Shown in pieces: positions 54,106-64,000 of a stretch of 64,000 nt of DNA (its first letter is position 1; every line of letters begins with the position of its first letter). The notes beneath the pieces are model-generated. The model was not told the origin of the DNA. It saw only the letters and a program-made list of their open reading frames with translations, and did no database searches. The stretch is from Pachyseris speciosa (taxonomy: Eukaryota > Cnidaria > Anthozoa > Scleractinia > Pachyseridae), in the NCBI GenBank assembly GCA_016490735.1, contig JAEMWC010000285.1:690001-754000 (forward strand), read 5' to 3'. The translations under genes were made by a program, and so were the position numbers.

Positions 54106-57100
54106 CTGAAGGAGAATAAATTAAATATATATTATAGGATATATATTATAAGGAAAATAAACACTATATTCGCTTAAAATTTTAATGCACGCTTGTATGT
54201 ACTGTATGCGACAAGTGTATATTAACAACAACACCGGCGGAAGCGAAAACAAAAATTCGATTTTTTTCTTCTTGGTACAATTCATCGAGAAAAGAGAAAC
54301 AGGTTTATTTGACTTATAGCAACTGGAACATTTTAAAATCCCAATTTTTCTTTATTGGCAGATATGGGGATTTTTCAGCAATTAACGACAAGCCCGCACA
54401 CCCAATCTCTCAACTTTAAGAGGATATTACAGGAAACTGGTACCTTTGCTCCATCAATCTTCATGACTAGAGTCCAGCCTCCGTCTCCACATCCGGGAAT
54501 GTTGTCCATGTGACAATATGTGTGAGCCACCCCTCCCTCCTCGGTTTCCAGGTAGTAAGCACCATTTTCAGATCTCCTAAATTGAGAAACATATAGAAAA
54601 CATATAGAAAACATAAGTTCCAAGGTTTATATCGCACCTAAATAATTCAGTCTGGAATTTCGTTGCTTACTGAGTCCAATTTTTAATTTAACTTCCAAAA
54701 GTGAATGTTTCCCCACTCCACTCTCCCTGGGTGTAGGGCGGAGTAGAAGCGTATGACTCTCTAGGGGAAGGGAAATCCTTTATTTAATTCATTTGGTACA
54801 GAAGCTAAGGACTACAGCCGTGATATTTCACCTCTGATGTAAAAATGTTCATAGAATCGGCTCCTGTATGTGGATAACAAATGAGAACTTTTAATGTTTA
54901 GTGTTGAAGTAATTCTATCATTTGCTTTGGCTCACATTTCTGGCCCCCTGTCTGAATGATTTAAGGAAGCTCACACAAAGCATAGTCAATCCATCACCTT
55001 AAACCAGTCGTAACTAGCTCGCAAATATTTTCCCGCGCTAGACGCCATAAATTTGTATTTACCTCGGATTCAGTGACTGTTATTGTTAAGAGTTTTTGTT
55101 TTAAAAACTGCTTAAAGATCTATTTTGATTTGGTTTTCAGATAACTGGTTGACTAGAAAATATTTCAGCAGTTTAGAAATTCAGACTATCTTTAATGCGG
55201 TTTGGCATAATGCACCCTGGCTAACCAGGGGGATTTTAAAATTAGTCAAGCAAACTTGAGGAATTTCCCCGCGGGGTCGGGGAATTTTGCAAGACAACGT
55301 CCCCTGGGTGAGGTGTCTGTCAGCAGAAAATAACAATGGCATCCTTTACAAGCCTGTCAATCCCCCCACCCCGTAAGCTATTAATTTATTAAAAGGAAGA
55401 CCCCAAAAGGACTCTATTATAAATGAAATTATTGTTGACGAGGTACATTCCATCAACAGTCAGACGAAATTACAGATTTTGCTTATCCATTTTGCAAACA
55501 CTGGGCCTCAATTAGCCTCAGACGCAACTTTCAAATCCTACTAAGTATTTTCATCATTATATGAATTCTACTTCTTCAGTTTTCAACTGAAGTGATATTC
55601 ACCGTCTGAAGTATTAACCCATTGACTACCGCAGGTTTTTACATTTTCGGAGTGATTTTCCACCTATAAACGATGAATAGCAATTCGTGACTCTTTATTT
55701 GAACTACCAGGGAAAAGTGGTGCTATCCTAAGCCACTGGAGGCTCAAGGTTTCTGAAAACGTCATTTTGACGTAGCTATTTTTTATCCGTGAAGCGACAA
55801 CAATGGCCCAAGTTGGGTTTGCTTGCGATTTCTGCTAAATTTACAGCCATTTTTCATCTTTAGCGGCTGCCTGATGAGCATCATTCAGCGTGACGGTAGC
55901 TAAGAGTCCACTTTCTCAAAGAATCGAGCAAGGTGATGTACTTTGTTGTTGAATTTGGCTTGTTACTCGACGAACTGGGAATTTGGCCGGTCGAACACTT
56001 AGTACCTTTGGGACTCGACTATTGATGAATTTCTCGACCTACCGCCACATATTTTGGAATTTCTGTGTACTGAAGATGACTACGAGCAGGAAATTTTGGC
56101 GGTAGGTCGGAGTGGCTGTAGACTTAGTTTATATGTGAAAGAATTGGGGGAAGGAACGGGCGCTGTCAAAAATTTTCGTTAGTTCCCAGCATGCAATGCG
56201 CTCAAGATGTTGAAAATGTCGGGAAGGCCCGAATGCACTGGAACAAAAGGCTGTATCTACGCTCGGGAGAAGAATATGAACAAAAAAAGTCATTTCTAAG
56301 CTAGAAAAAGGACTGAATTTTGTTATGATGGTTGAATTTTGGTTTTTGGACGATGATTTCCCTAAAAAACATGAAGGCAAAAAGGGGCATTTTTGTTGTT
56401 TCTCTTTGACGTTAAAAACGGCCAGTTTCGTTCTTGTCCAAACTCAAAAGGCCATATTTGGTAAAAATCGCTACGTTTCTTGCATTTATTGGATATCCAA
56501 ATTTAAAGGGCATTCCATTTCGTGCTCACAACTAACAGTTAAGGCAATATTCGTGCGATTGAGAAAGTTGCAATGTTTTGAAGCATGGGAGTTTTTTACG
56601 GCCGGTTTTGGCCGGCACGGGTGCCAATGGGTTAAATATCCTTAAAAATAATCACTAATACATCAGCTGCCTTAGATCGCTTTCCAAACAAATTACTCTG
56701 AATTGCAGCTGATATCATTGCTGAGCCCCTTTGTTTTCTTTTCAACCCATCAATTTCCAGCGGTTATATCCACAGTGATTGGAAAGTTGCGAAGATTTTT
56801 CCGCTTCATAAGGGTAACAGTAAATCAAATCCAAACAACTATCGTCTAATTTCTATTTTATCTTCTATTTCTGGAGTCATGGAAAAGCTTGTTTACAGCC
56901 AATTCTGTGCATATCTTTTGGACAACGATTTGTTAAAGAAATACCAATCAGGATCTTGATCGTTTACCCTTCACTACCACAGCTTTGCTTGACGCTTGCA
57001 ATCAATGGTACTTCAATATTGAGAATGGTCTTATCACCTCTGGTTTTCTTCTTGACTTAGCTAAAGCTTTTGACTGAATGGACCATAATTTTTTACTTTA

Positions 57101-59590
57101 AAATTACGGCTCCTTGGTATAGGAAATAATTTTGTTCCATGGTTTAAATCATATCTTTCAGGCCGACACCAAAGTTGCGAACTTAATGGTTTTCTGATCG
57201 AAAGACAAACCTATTTTCTGTGGTGTACCCCAGGGTTCAATACTAGGTCCTTTGCTGTCTACCTTGTTCTCGAAATTGTTCAAAAGTACGGGGGTTTGCT
57301 CACGATACAAACTTAACTATCACGGCATCTTGCTTTAGTGATCTCGACGGCATGGTGAATAATGAATTAAAAAGCATTTAGCAGTGGCTTATCGCCAATA
57401 GGTTGTCTCAACGTACTTAAAACCGAGTATCTTTTAGTTTGGTCAAAAGGTAAAGCAGCCCAACTGGCGTTCCCTCTCCGAATCAAACTGGGTGATGATC
57501 CGATAAAAAGGGTACAGAAAAGCAAGTCTTTAGTGTATAAGTAGACGAATATTTGTCGTGGTCGAGCCACGTAGACCATATCGCAAAGACGATATCAGCA
57601 GGCCTCGCTGGCTTAAAACAGATTAGACCGTTTGTCCCAAAAGAAATTTAATCACTCGTTATTTCTTCCGCTATTTGATTATTGTGACGTAGTTTGGGCA
57701 GGTTTAAACAAAGGCCTCTGACTTCATAACCGAGCAGCTCGGACCATCTCTCAAAGCGACTGGGATATCAGATCAGCTGATTTATTGAAGCTTATTAAAA
57801 ATGCTTCAGTGGGACACTCTTGGAGTCCGTCGCCATCATCATACTGCGGTTATGAACAACAAAGCTCCTGGCATAATTTCGCCTAGTTCGTGACAGCACT
57901 ACATAACCTCTGAGACTCTAACTTTAATTTAGCACTTCAAAAATTCCAAATCGAAAACTTAAAGAAAAGCGTTTCATAACGTAATGCTAAGCTATGGGAT
58001 TGCCTTCCATCTGCGAGGTCTTTAACTGGTAAATCTTTACGCACACTCGGTTTCCATCCATCAATTAATACTTCTTTTTAGCTTTTCTATACTTGTAATT
58101 CATTTAATTTTTATTCAGTATGACTTGTGGTATTTTATTGTACGCACGGCTTTCTTGGAAACCAATTCCATGTAATCGAACTGAAATTCCGTGTCTGTCT
58201 GTCTGTCTGTCTATCCTCAGTCAAAGAATCCTACCCATCTTCTTATATTCCCCCACACATCTCCCTGGTTGGCCGGGGGTTGACCCAACGGGGAAGCCGC
58301 GGGGGAATGTGCGCGAGCAGGTCATGATTGGTTTGCTTCTTATTCGTTGAGAAAGTGGGACGAGTTTTGCCAACGAATCACAGAGCGTAGTTACTAAAAT
58401 CCAATAAAATATTGTTGCAACAATAGTATTACAGCAAATTTCATTTTTACATAGACTTATCAAGAAAGATGTCTTACGGTGTATTAGTCAATACATCCGC
58501 ACAAGAGCATGCTGGCTGCGATTGATTATAACCTTTATACCCTGAAAAATGAAACAAAAAAACAATGGAAATGCAAAGGATCAAAGACATTTCAGACATA
58601 ATGATTTGTTCTCAGAAGACTTCCGTAAATATGATAATATAACAAAGCATCATTAACTATGTGTGACAGCTCCTTTGAGGGAGACTGAAGCAGTTTTAAT
58701 TTTGCTTGGATAACTGAGCTATTATACTGGGATGCATAAATTATAAACTCTAACCGAACATTTGACCATTACCAATCACAACCACATAAAGGCAGGTCCT
58801 CAATAACTACTGTCTAAGGATAAGTTGGCTTACTAATTGGCTGCGGGGTCACACCATTTCCTGTGCATCTAACTGCAACTGGCTTAGGTGAACAAGTAAA
58901 AGATCCAGGTGTATTAACACACGACTCGTCAGAGGTGCAGTTATGCGTTCCATTTGCACATTCGTCAACATCTGAAATGGAAAGTCAATTGGTTTGTGTT
59001 TGAATCCTCATTCGTAAAGATGTTCTCTCTAGTTGTGGGCGAAGGGTTTTTTAGCAAGGTCACAATGATAGTGGAAAAGTTAAACTTCATGGAAATAAAA
59101 ATACGACATATTCCTGTCGTGTCAACTAAAAAGATTTGACCAGTCCTATTTGGTCGATTCCGTTAAGCGACAAAAGCATGAATGAACCTGTGCATCCGAA
59201 GAAAAACCATGTGCAAATTGCGGTACAAAGGTATGGCTTGATTTAATTTCCATGTTTTGACCCTCTGTTAGTCACAGTTGGTGATTGCTTTCTCCTGGCA
59301 TAACATATTGTGATTCTTACCTTTGTCGCACATCTCACCAGTGAAGCCTGCTGGACAAATACATTGGAAGCTGCCGTCATCGAGAAAGTTTGGCCTGCAA
59401 GTTGCATTTTTCACACATGGAGAGCTTCTGCACGGATTCTGTTGCGGAAGCAAACACACACTAAAAAAGGTTTTAGATACTTGTAATTTAGACAGGAAAA
59501 CCTATGCTTCTATGTTGACAGAACCAAGCCTATAATTCATCGAAGGTATTTAAAAAGCCTTGGATGAAGTTTACATCCAGTAGCTGAGCA

Positions 59591-59646
<56 letters not shown>

Positions 59647-62600
59647 GGAATAGACCCATGCCGCTTACTAGCTCGGTCGTAGGACAGATGATGCCAGATA
59701 TCGTAACTTTTACAGCCTATAAAAAGTCAAGATTTGGTTGAAAAAGGCGCAAAACGCGCAATACGTTTCGTGCAGGTTCAAAGTTTCATTTAAGCGAAAA
59801 CAATATTTTGGGTGTAGGTGCACTTTAACCAAAAACTCCCCCAGAAAACAATGAGCTTGTATTAGCACTTTGAGGTGGCTCAAAATGGTTTCGTTATTTC
59901 TAAATACCAACTCTTTGATGGATCGATACTCCCATAAATTTTTGTTTGCTTTCTTGAACATGGTATCAAAAAATTTCCCAATTACTTCTCAACGATTTGC
60001 AATCAATTTGTTTTTACATATAAGGTCACCATAGCAACAGTACAGCCTCTTAGGAACACCCTAAATTTCGGCTTTATGTGCCTATAACTCAAAAGCAGGT
60101 CCGGTGACCCCCAATTTTTATTATTGAATTGCAATCTGCATATAAAGATTCATCTTACTGCAAAATTTTGAAAAATTCTGTACATGGGGTTCAGAGCCAC
60201 TTTATATCATCGAAAAATTAAGGTGGCTCTGAACCCCACGTCCAGATTTTTTTAAAATTTTGCAGAAAGATGAATCTTTATATGCAGATTGCAATTTAAT
60301 AATAAAAATTGGGCGTCACCGGACTTGTTTTTGAGTTATAGGCACATAAGAGTCTATACTGTTGATATGGTAACCTTATGTGTCAAAAAATTGATCTCAA
60401 ATTGTTGAGAAATAATTGGGAAATTTTTCGATACCATGTTCAAGAAAACAAATAAAACATTTTGGGAGTAGCGATCCATCAAAGAGTTAGTGTTTAAAAA
60501 TAACGAAACCATTTTGAGCCACCTTAATGTCAACAAAATATCATAAACTGATTCTGAATCATCACACAATGACCGATTCTTCTAAACATGTCCTTTCCCC
60601 AAAACAAATTGATGTGCCTGTATTCCAAGGAAAAACAAACTTAACAAAGCGGACAAACTGAAGATTGAATCCGCAAGACTGTTGCCTATATCAGTTTTTC
60701 CTTAGTGACGAGATACTTGCCTTCGTGGCATAATATTTATGGCTCTTTGCATCAACCAAATTTTTCGCATAGCTTGCGTCGTTGAGCTCGCATCTCCACT
60801 GCCCGCTGTCTAGGTGCGGGCCTGCATTGATTGATTGACAAATCTCGTTCATATAGCAGTGAACTTTGCACATTTCTTCTTGAGCCACAAACACTGTCTT
60901 GATCACGTGACCTTTCAAAACTTTCCCTGGTATGGGTGCAGAAAACTCTTTAATCTGGCAGCACTCTGAAACGAAATAAATAATAAAATGATAAAAGGTA
61001 TGAGAACTGGCTAAAGGAATATTTAATCGAATATGAAAAGAGCGTTCTTTGAGGTGAAATTTGAAACGTATAAATCAGGAACTTAAAGTACCGGATATCG
61101 TCTTTTTAAGCGAATGCTTAGGCCCGATTCAGACGCCGTAATTTTCATGAGCCGAACATTATGCATTCAATTGAGTACATGAAACGTTCGGCGTCTGAAT
61201 CAATCAAAAACGACTGTTTCAATATGGAACGGCTCAGCCGTTCTTTTCACCTAGATAAGGCGGAAATTTCGACTTTGGAACGGCTTTGATTCAGACGCCG
61301 AAACGTTCATGTGCCGAACCTAATGCATAAATTATTATATTGTATATATTTAAGCAGTTTAACTCAGAACTGGAACTCAGGAACCCGAACTGTATTAGGA
61401 ACGCCTGTGGAACGGCAAATTAAATTCAACATCTGAATCATCAGAATTTGGGTCGGTCCAAATTCGAATTTCGTTCGGCTCATGAAAATTATGGCGTCTG
61501 AATAGGGCTTTACACTAGCAAGGCTTCAAAAGAGATTCTTGAAGTATTATTAATGCTCTGTTTTGGGTGATGGGTTGACCACCTGTCCCCAACAGCATCT
61601 TCAGGTCACGGAAACCTCTAAGGAGGCCCTGTGTGCCACTTGGCATGGATGGAATGATGATGAAGATGAAGATTAATGCTTTCCTGACAGAAACGCGGAA
61701 TAGCTGAACTCGGCCACTTGAGATCTCCAATCTAGTTGTAACTTACTAATAGGGTACGGCATTTCAACAGTTTATTTAAGCAATATACCACAAGTTTCTA
61801 TGGTTTGTAGGCTGATAAACCACGCGCGATATTGGAAGAGCACTCGAAAAATTCGTAAATCACGAGCCGCAGAGATGCGTGAAATTTCCATGAGTTTATT
61901 GGAACAATTAAACGCCATGGCTGATTGACCAATCAGAGCGCGCGCATTGATTTAGTTATTATATAATGGCCTATAAATCGGAAACGTTGAAGTTCAAACT
62001 GCCCGAGTGAGAGAGTGGTGGAGGACGGGAAGCCATGTTGAAGTCGAGCGGCGCATTTTCAAACTCATATTTCTCTCGTTCCCTTTCTTCGCCGAAGGAT
62101 TTGCAAGGCTTCAACAACAAAAAGTGAAGAAAATCCATTCGCACGAAAGATACGTGAGCGTGATCATTATTGTCACCTATAACCCTGGGAAGATATGGTA
62201 CCTGGCGACAAGTATGAAATGAACTTGGTTTTCGGTGTCACGTCTGATCATCTGTAAATATGGCTCCAGTTGTTAAAAATAGATTACAAATAATAATACA
62301 GCTGAAAGAAAAATTTCGCGCGAAAAGATATACTTCAGGAATAAAGATCCATTTCTCGAATTTGTTCTGCTTTTGTTTATTTGTTTGTTTCTTTTTTCAC
62401 AAGAAAGATCCTTCTTAAAGATCAATATTTATCTCTACGTTTCCATGTTTTTCCTTTGACGGATTTCCTAAGCCTGGCAGTAACAATCGAAGCAACTGAT
62501 GAAAGCGAAAAGTTCCATATAACCATGTATTATGTTTTAGTGACCTTCGCTTTGTTATTAACTCATGGTTTTCCTTGTTTATCTGATAAGAGTAGCTGCC

Positions 62601-63368
62601 TTTGTTACTGGTAATTTAGGTGTCTTTTTTTCGTGGTCTGTCCTCAGAGTAAACTGCTAAGGCAAAATCATTCATGAAAACAAAGACCCGGAGTAGCTGT
62701 GACGTCATGTAAATAATGCATTTATGATTGCAAGAGAATATATTTTCTTTTAAAATTTTTTTTAGCTAATTTCGAGGCTGCTTTCAGTTTCTATTTAGGC
62801 TATTTATGGAGATTTTATGTACGCTAGGAAAAACGTAAGAGTCGAAAAAATGTGTTTGTAAAAAGCCTGTATCAATCGTTCGTTAATATTCTTGAAAGGA
62901 TGGAAAAACGTATATCTCACGATAAGTTAACAATTTAAATTTAAATGTAGTGCAACTACGTGGAGTACAAACGTGAAGCTTGTGGGATGTGGCTGGAGTG
63001 ACAAGGATATACCTCACAAATTAATGTGATTCAAATCACATTAATTTGTGAGGTATATACGTGGAGTACAACCTATGCTGAGTGAAATTGAGCGTTTGGT
63101 AGGATTGACCAATGAGTGCGTGAGATTGTTGTTCCAGCCAAAGTACGAGGTGCTCAGATAATTAAGATGATTTTTACCGTGAACTCGTCGTAAAAAATGA
63201 CCCTCTCAAAGGTTTGCCCCTTGAATTACTCTTAGGTTTTGCCCTGGCAAAATCTCGAACAAATTTTAAGCGGTGTGTTTAAGTTAAACTTTTTTTTATG
63301 AGCATAAGGTTCTTCTTACCTGTTTCCAGGAACCAACAGAAAAGGACTGAAAACTTTAAAAGAAGCAT
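53581..63368 (-). CDS. Secreted PAN-EGF-EGF(Ca)-fibrinogen/intelectin-like lectin, seven exons
   Basis: Exons, 5' to 3': 63320-63368, 60721-60965, 59321-59438, 58834-58971, 58478-58541, 54444-54576, 53581-54105. All phases join (1, 0, 1, 1, 2, 0), giving 423 residues. Order: hydrophobic signal peptide (1-16); PAN/apple domain (18-98); EGF (99-137, six Cys); calcium-binding EGF (138-~165, DVDEC); short linker; fibrinogen/intelectin-like recognition domain (~195-423) with GAYYLETEEGG, CGDGGWTLVMK and a C-terminal DSCNSRIGFGSAG...CGNE region. This is a secreted, probably carbohydrate- or microbe-binding protein; such lectin-like genes are numerous in corals. The intron after the PAN exon uses GC instead of GT. 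Introns hold a LINE, MITEs and palindromes. It is a model built by eye; no transcript was seen. Confidence 0.82.
54444..54576 (-). CDS. Exon 6: N-terminal part of the lectin domain
   Basis: Acceptor CAATTTAG, donor AAAG/GTACCA. Encodes RSENGAYYLETEEGGVAHTY then CHMDNIPGCGDGGWTLVMK, the GGWTLV signature shared by fibrinogen-related and intelectin domains. Confidence 0.85.
55614..56635. mobile_element. TTAA-flanked 1-kb element (piggyBac-like)
   Basis: TTAA-CCCATTG at 55614 and CAATGGG-TTAA ending at 56635, in intron 5 of the lectin gene. The inner sequence has acidic coding-like stretches (for example FLCTEDDYEQEIL near 56060) but no intact transposase. TTAA duplication and CCC-starting ends are piggyBac traits; I assign it by that inference only. 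Confidence 0.65.
56660..58080 (+). pseudogene. CR1/L2-like LINE reverse transcriptase, heavily decayed, in intron 5 of the lectin gene
   Basis: Pieces of a reverse transcriptase appear in order in changing frames: SDWKVAKIFPLHKGN, NPNNYRLISILSSISGVMEK, a LDLAKAFD-like block with a stop, GVPQGSILGPLL, then LAHDTNLTI, where the catalytic YADD box has become LAHD. The C-terminal part FDYCDVVWAGLNKGL and WDIRSADLLKL follows, then VMNNKAPG and NAKLWDCLPSARSL. At least ten stops or frameshifts. It is opposite in sense to the host gene. Confidence 0.85.
58191..58214 (+). repeat. (TGTC)n microsatellite
   Basis: About five TGTC units are read directly. Confidence 0.8.
58478..58541 (-). CDS. Exon 5: linker and first Cys pair of the lectin domain
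   Basis: 64 bp encoding YKGYNQSQPACSCADVLTNT between a TTTTTCAG acceptor and a GTAAGA donor. CSCADVL..P is the usual entry into a fibrinogen-related domain. Too short to be visible as an ORF; supported by phase on both sides. Confidence 0.75.
58834..58971 (-). CDS. Exon 4: calcium-binding EGF domain
   Basis: Encodes DVDECANGTHNC, then SCVNTPGSFTC, with the D-x-D-E calcium motif and one sequon (N-G-T). It continues to VTPQPI and a GTAAGC donor. Confidence 0.85.
59321..59438 (-). CDS. Exon 3: EGF-like domain
   Basis: NPCRSSPCVKNATC...FQCICPAGFTGEMCDK with six cysteines. The acceptor is CGCAACAG/AAT and the donor GACAAAG/GTAAGA. An alternative upstream acceptor at 59461 would give the wrong phase. 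Confidence 0.85.
59588..59646 (+). repeat. (AAT)n microsatellite in intron 2 of the lectin gene
   Basis: About 19 AAT units without interruption. Confidence 0.95.
59873..60524. mobile_element. 652-bp palindromic element in intron 2 of the lectin gene
   Basis: The left half from AGGTGGCTCAAAATGGTTTC and the right half ending in its complement pair over about 320 bases each, centred near 60198, with a few indels. Nearest the centre, GTGGCTCTGAACCCC is also mirrored. ORFs on both sides are mirror images of each other and not genes. Confidence 0.85.
60721..60965 (-). CDS. Exon 2: PAN/apple domain
   Basis: 81 full codons starting CCQIKEFSAPIPGKVLKGHV. The Cys pattern MCKVHCYMNEIC...CELND is the PAN core. 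The exon ends ...YYATK/GCAAGT. Confidence 0.85.
61121..61509. mobile_element. MITE with TTA target duplication (Harbinger-like), intron 1 of the lectin gene
   Basis: Ends GGCCCGATTCAGACGCCGTA and, on the reverse strand, AGCCCTATTCAGACGCCATA, both followed by ATTTTCATGAGCCGAAC. TTA flanks both sides (61118-61120 and 61510-61512). A 3-bp TWA duplication is typical of PIF/Harbinger; the assignment is inference. Confidence 0.75.
61513..63007. other. Intron 1 of the lectin gene, no other gene seen
   Basis: Spacer with short ORFs only. A + strand ORF at 62381-62614 contains a signal-peptide-like stretch (MYYVLVTFALLLTH) but lacks any domain. Confidence 0.45.
63008..63057. repeat. Perfect 50-bp palindrome
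   Basis: 24-base arms (TATACCTCACAAATTAATGT..., 63008-63031 and 63034-63057) around CA. A 14-bp direct repeat TACGTGGAGTACAA flanks the area at 62957-62970 and 63058-63071. Confidence 0.95.
63320..63368 (-). CDS. Exon 1: start codon and signal peptide
   Basis: ATG at 63368 encodes MLLLKFSVLFCWFLET, then a phase-1 split before GTAAGA. An in-frame TAG lies upstream with no other ATG between. The hydrophobic core suits a secretion signal, and the phase fits the PAN exon acceptor (TTTCAG at 60966 and beyond). Confidence 0.7.
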
Positions 63369-63946
63369 TTGTCTTAGTTTTTGCGTGTCCACCCGACTTT
63401 CTTTACATGAATACTAAGAGGCGGATTTCTTCTTACAATAACTGAGGGAAATAATTACAAGGTGTTTGATTCCAAGCACCTGCATGCTGTGATAAATAAA
63501 GGCTCTTTGTTGCAGCAGCTTTAATTGCAAATGCCACTGAGTGGGACATGCGGTATTCAGTCTGAATATCACATTTGCACATCAATGACAAGGCAAATTA
63601 AAATGTTCGATTTAGCATAAATATCGGGCCGACATGTTTCTGTGAAATCGTGTCAACATATCACACCACTTTTAAAGAGGATACTTTGTGCTAAGCAAAC
63701 ATGCTATCGTACAAGCCAAAACAAAGTGAAATATTTTTTTGGCAGAATTTCAATCGAAATTCACTATTGGAAAAGAAAGCTCCACGACCTTTATTCATAA
63801 ACTCGTCAGCATGCAGGTGTTTAGCAATAGATGAGACAGCGCATATTCTCTCACAAAAGTAAAAAATCTCAAATTTTAAATCAAGCGTCACATATTATTA
63901 GGTGAAGAACAGTCTTTGGTGGGAAAACGAGCACTGAAGATCGTTC
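63369..63946. other. Upstream region of the lectin gene
   Basis: Non-coding as far as I can see. The promoter of the minus-strand gene should lie here, but no convincing TATA or initiator could be singled out. Confidence 0.4.
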
Positions 63947-64000
63947 TTAGTCAACGATTTGAATTTTGAGGAGGAATCTTGGTATTGAACTTTGCCATGG
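63947..64000 (+). repeat. 54-bp dispersed repeat, copy 2 (runs into the window edge)
   Basis: 52/54 match to 39931-39984. It ends at the window border, so the repeat may be longer. Confidence 0.85.

Noticed and set aside
59710..60569. Two minus-strand ORFs at 59710 and 60354
   Set aside because: Both lie within or across the 652-bp palindrome and derive from it.
62381..62614. Small secreted peptide gene on + (MYYVLVTFALLLTH...)
   Set aside because: Only a hydrophobic run in T-rich DNA. No cysteine framework or cleavage pattern beyond it, and it lies in an intron of the opposite-strand lectin gene.

Overview
The window reads as nuclear DNA of an anthozoan cnidarian, most likely a stony coral. 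It is AT-rich and gene-poor, with eukaryotic splice signals. It carries intronless class A GPCR genes, a secreted PAN-EGF-lectin gene of a type common in corals, and a dense load of SINEs, MITEs, LINE remnants and a Penelope-like element. The organism call is inference from gene and repeat types; no species marker is present.

Layout. 1-13.6 kb: a broken LINE endonuclease at the left edge, nested MITEs and a tRNA-headed SINE, and otherwise no gene I can support. 13.6-14.8 kb: an intact rhodopsin-class GPCR on +. 16.0-18.3 kb: a 2.36-kb foldback DNA transposon built from two inverted copies of the front half of an IS3-like transposase. 18.8-19.2 kb: two exon-like segments of an unrecognised gene. 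19.9-25.7 kb: a cluster of MITEs, a telomere-repeat block inside an inverted repeat, a SINE and a perfect 57-bp palindrome. 27.7-28.7 kb: a second intact GPCR on -. 31.5-37.9 kb: MITEs, a hairpin, a 131-bp triple repeat, a second SINE copy, a CR1-like LINE 3' end, a Penelope GIY-YIG pseudogene and a tetranucleotide-repeat field. 38.0-38.6 kb: EGF plus fibrinogen-domain coding sequence, truncated. 44.4-52.0 kb: a 7.5-kb array of a 12-bp satellite (GATTCCCGCCAA type) that flips strand several times and contains two oppositely oriented copies of the same LINE 3' end plus a repeated 49-bp hairpin. 52.0-52.3 kb: a 36-bp minisatellite. 53.6-63.4 kb: a seven-exon gene on - whose exon phases all join, giving a 423-residue secreted protein (signal peptide, PAN, EGF, calcium-binding EGF, fibrinogen/intelectin-like domain). 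Its introns host several mobile elements.

How it fits together. Only three loci look able to make a protein: the two GPCRs, which are receptors in the plasma membrane, and the secreted lectin-like protein. They share no pathway that the sequence reveals. The truncated EGF-fibrinogen fragment lies on the same strand as the lectin gene and may be a relic of a local lectin cluster. The most unusual object is the strand-switching 12-bp satellite with its mirrored LINE tails and hairpin modules. Also notable are a 27-bp candidate intron in the truncated lectin fragment, a GC-AG intron in the intact lectin gene, and a telomere-repeat block framed by 33-bp inverted repeats.
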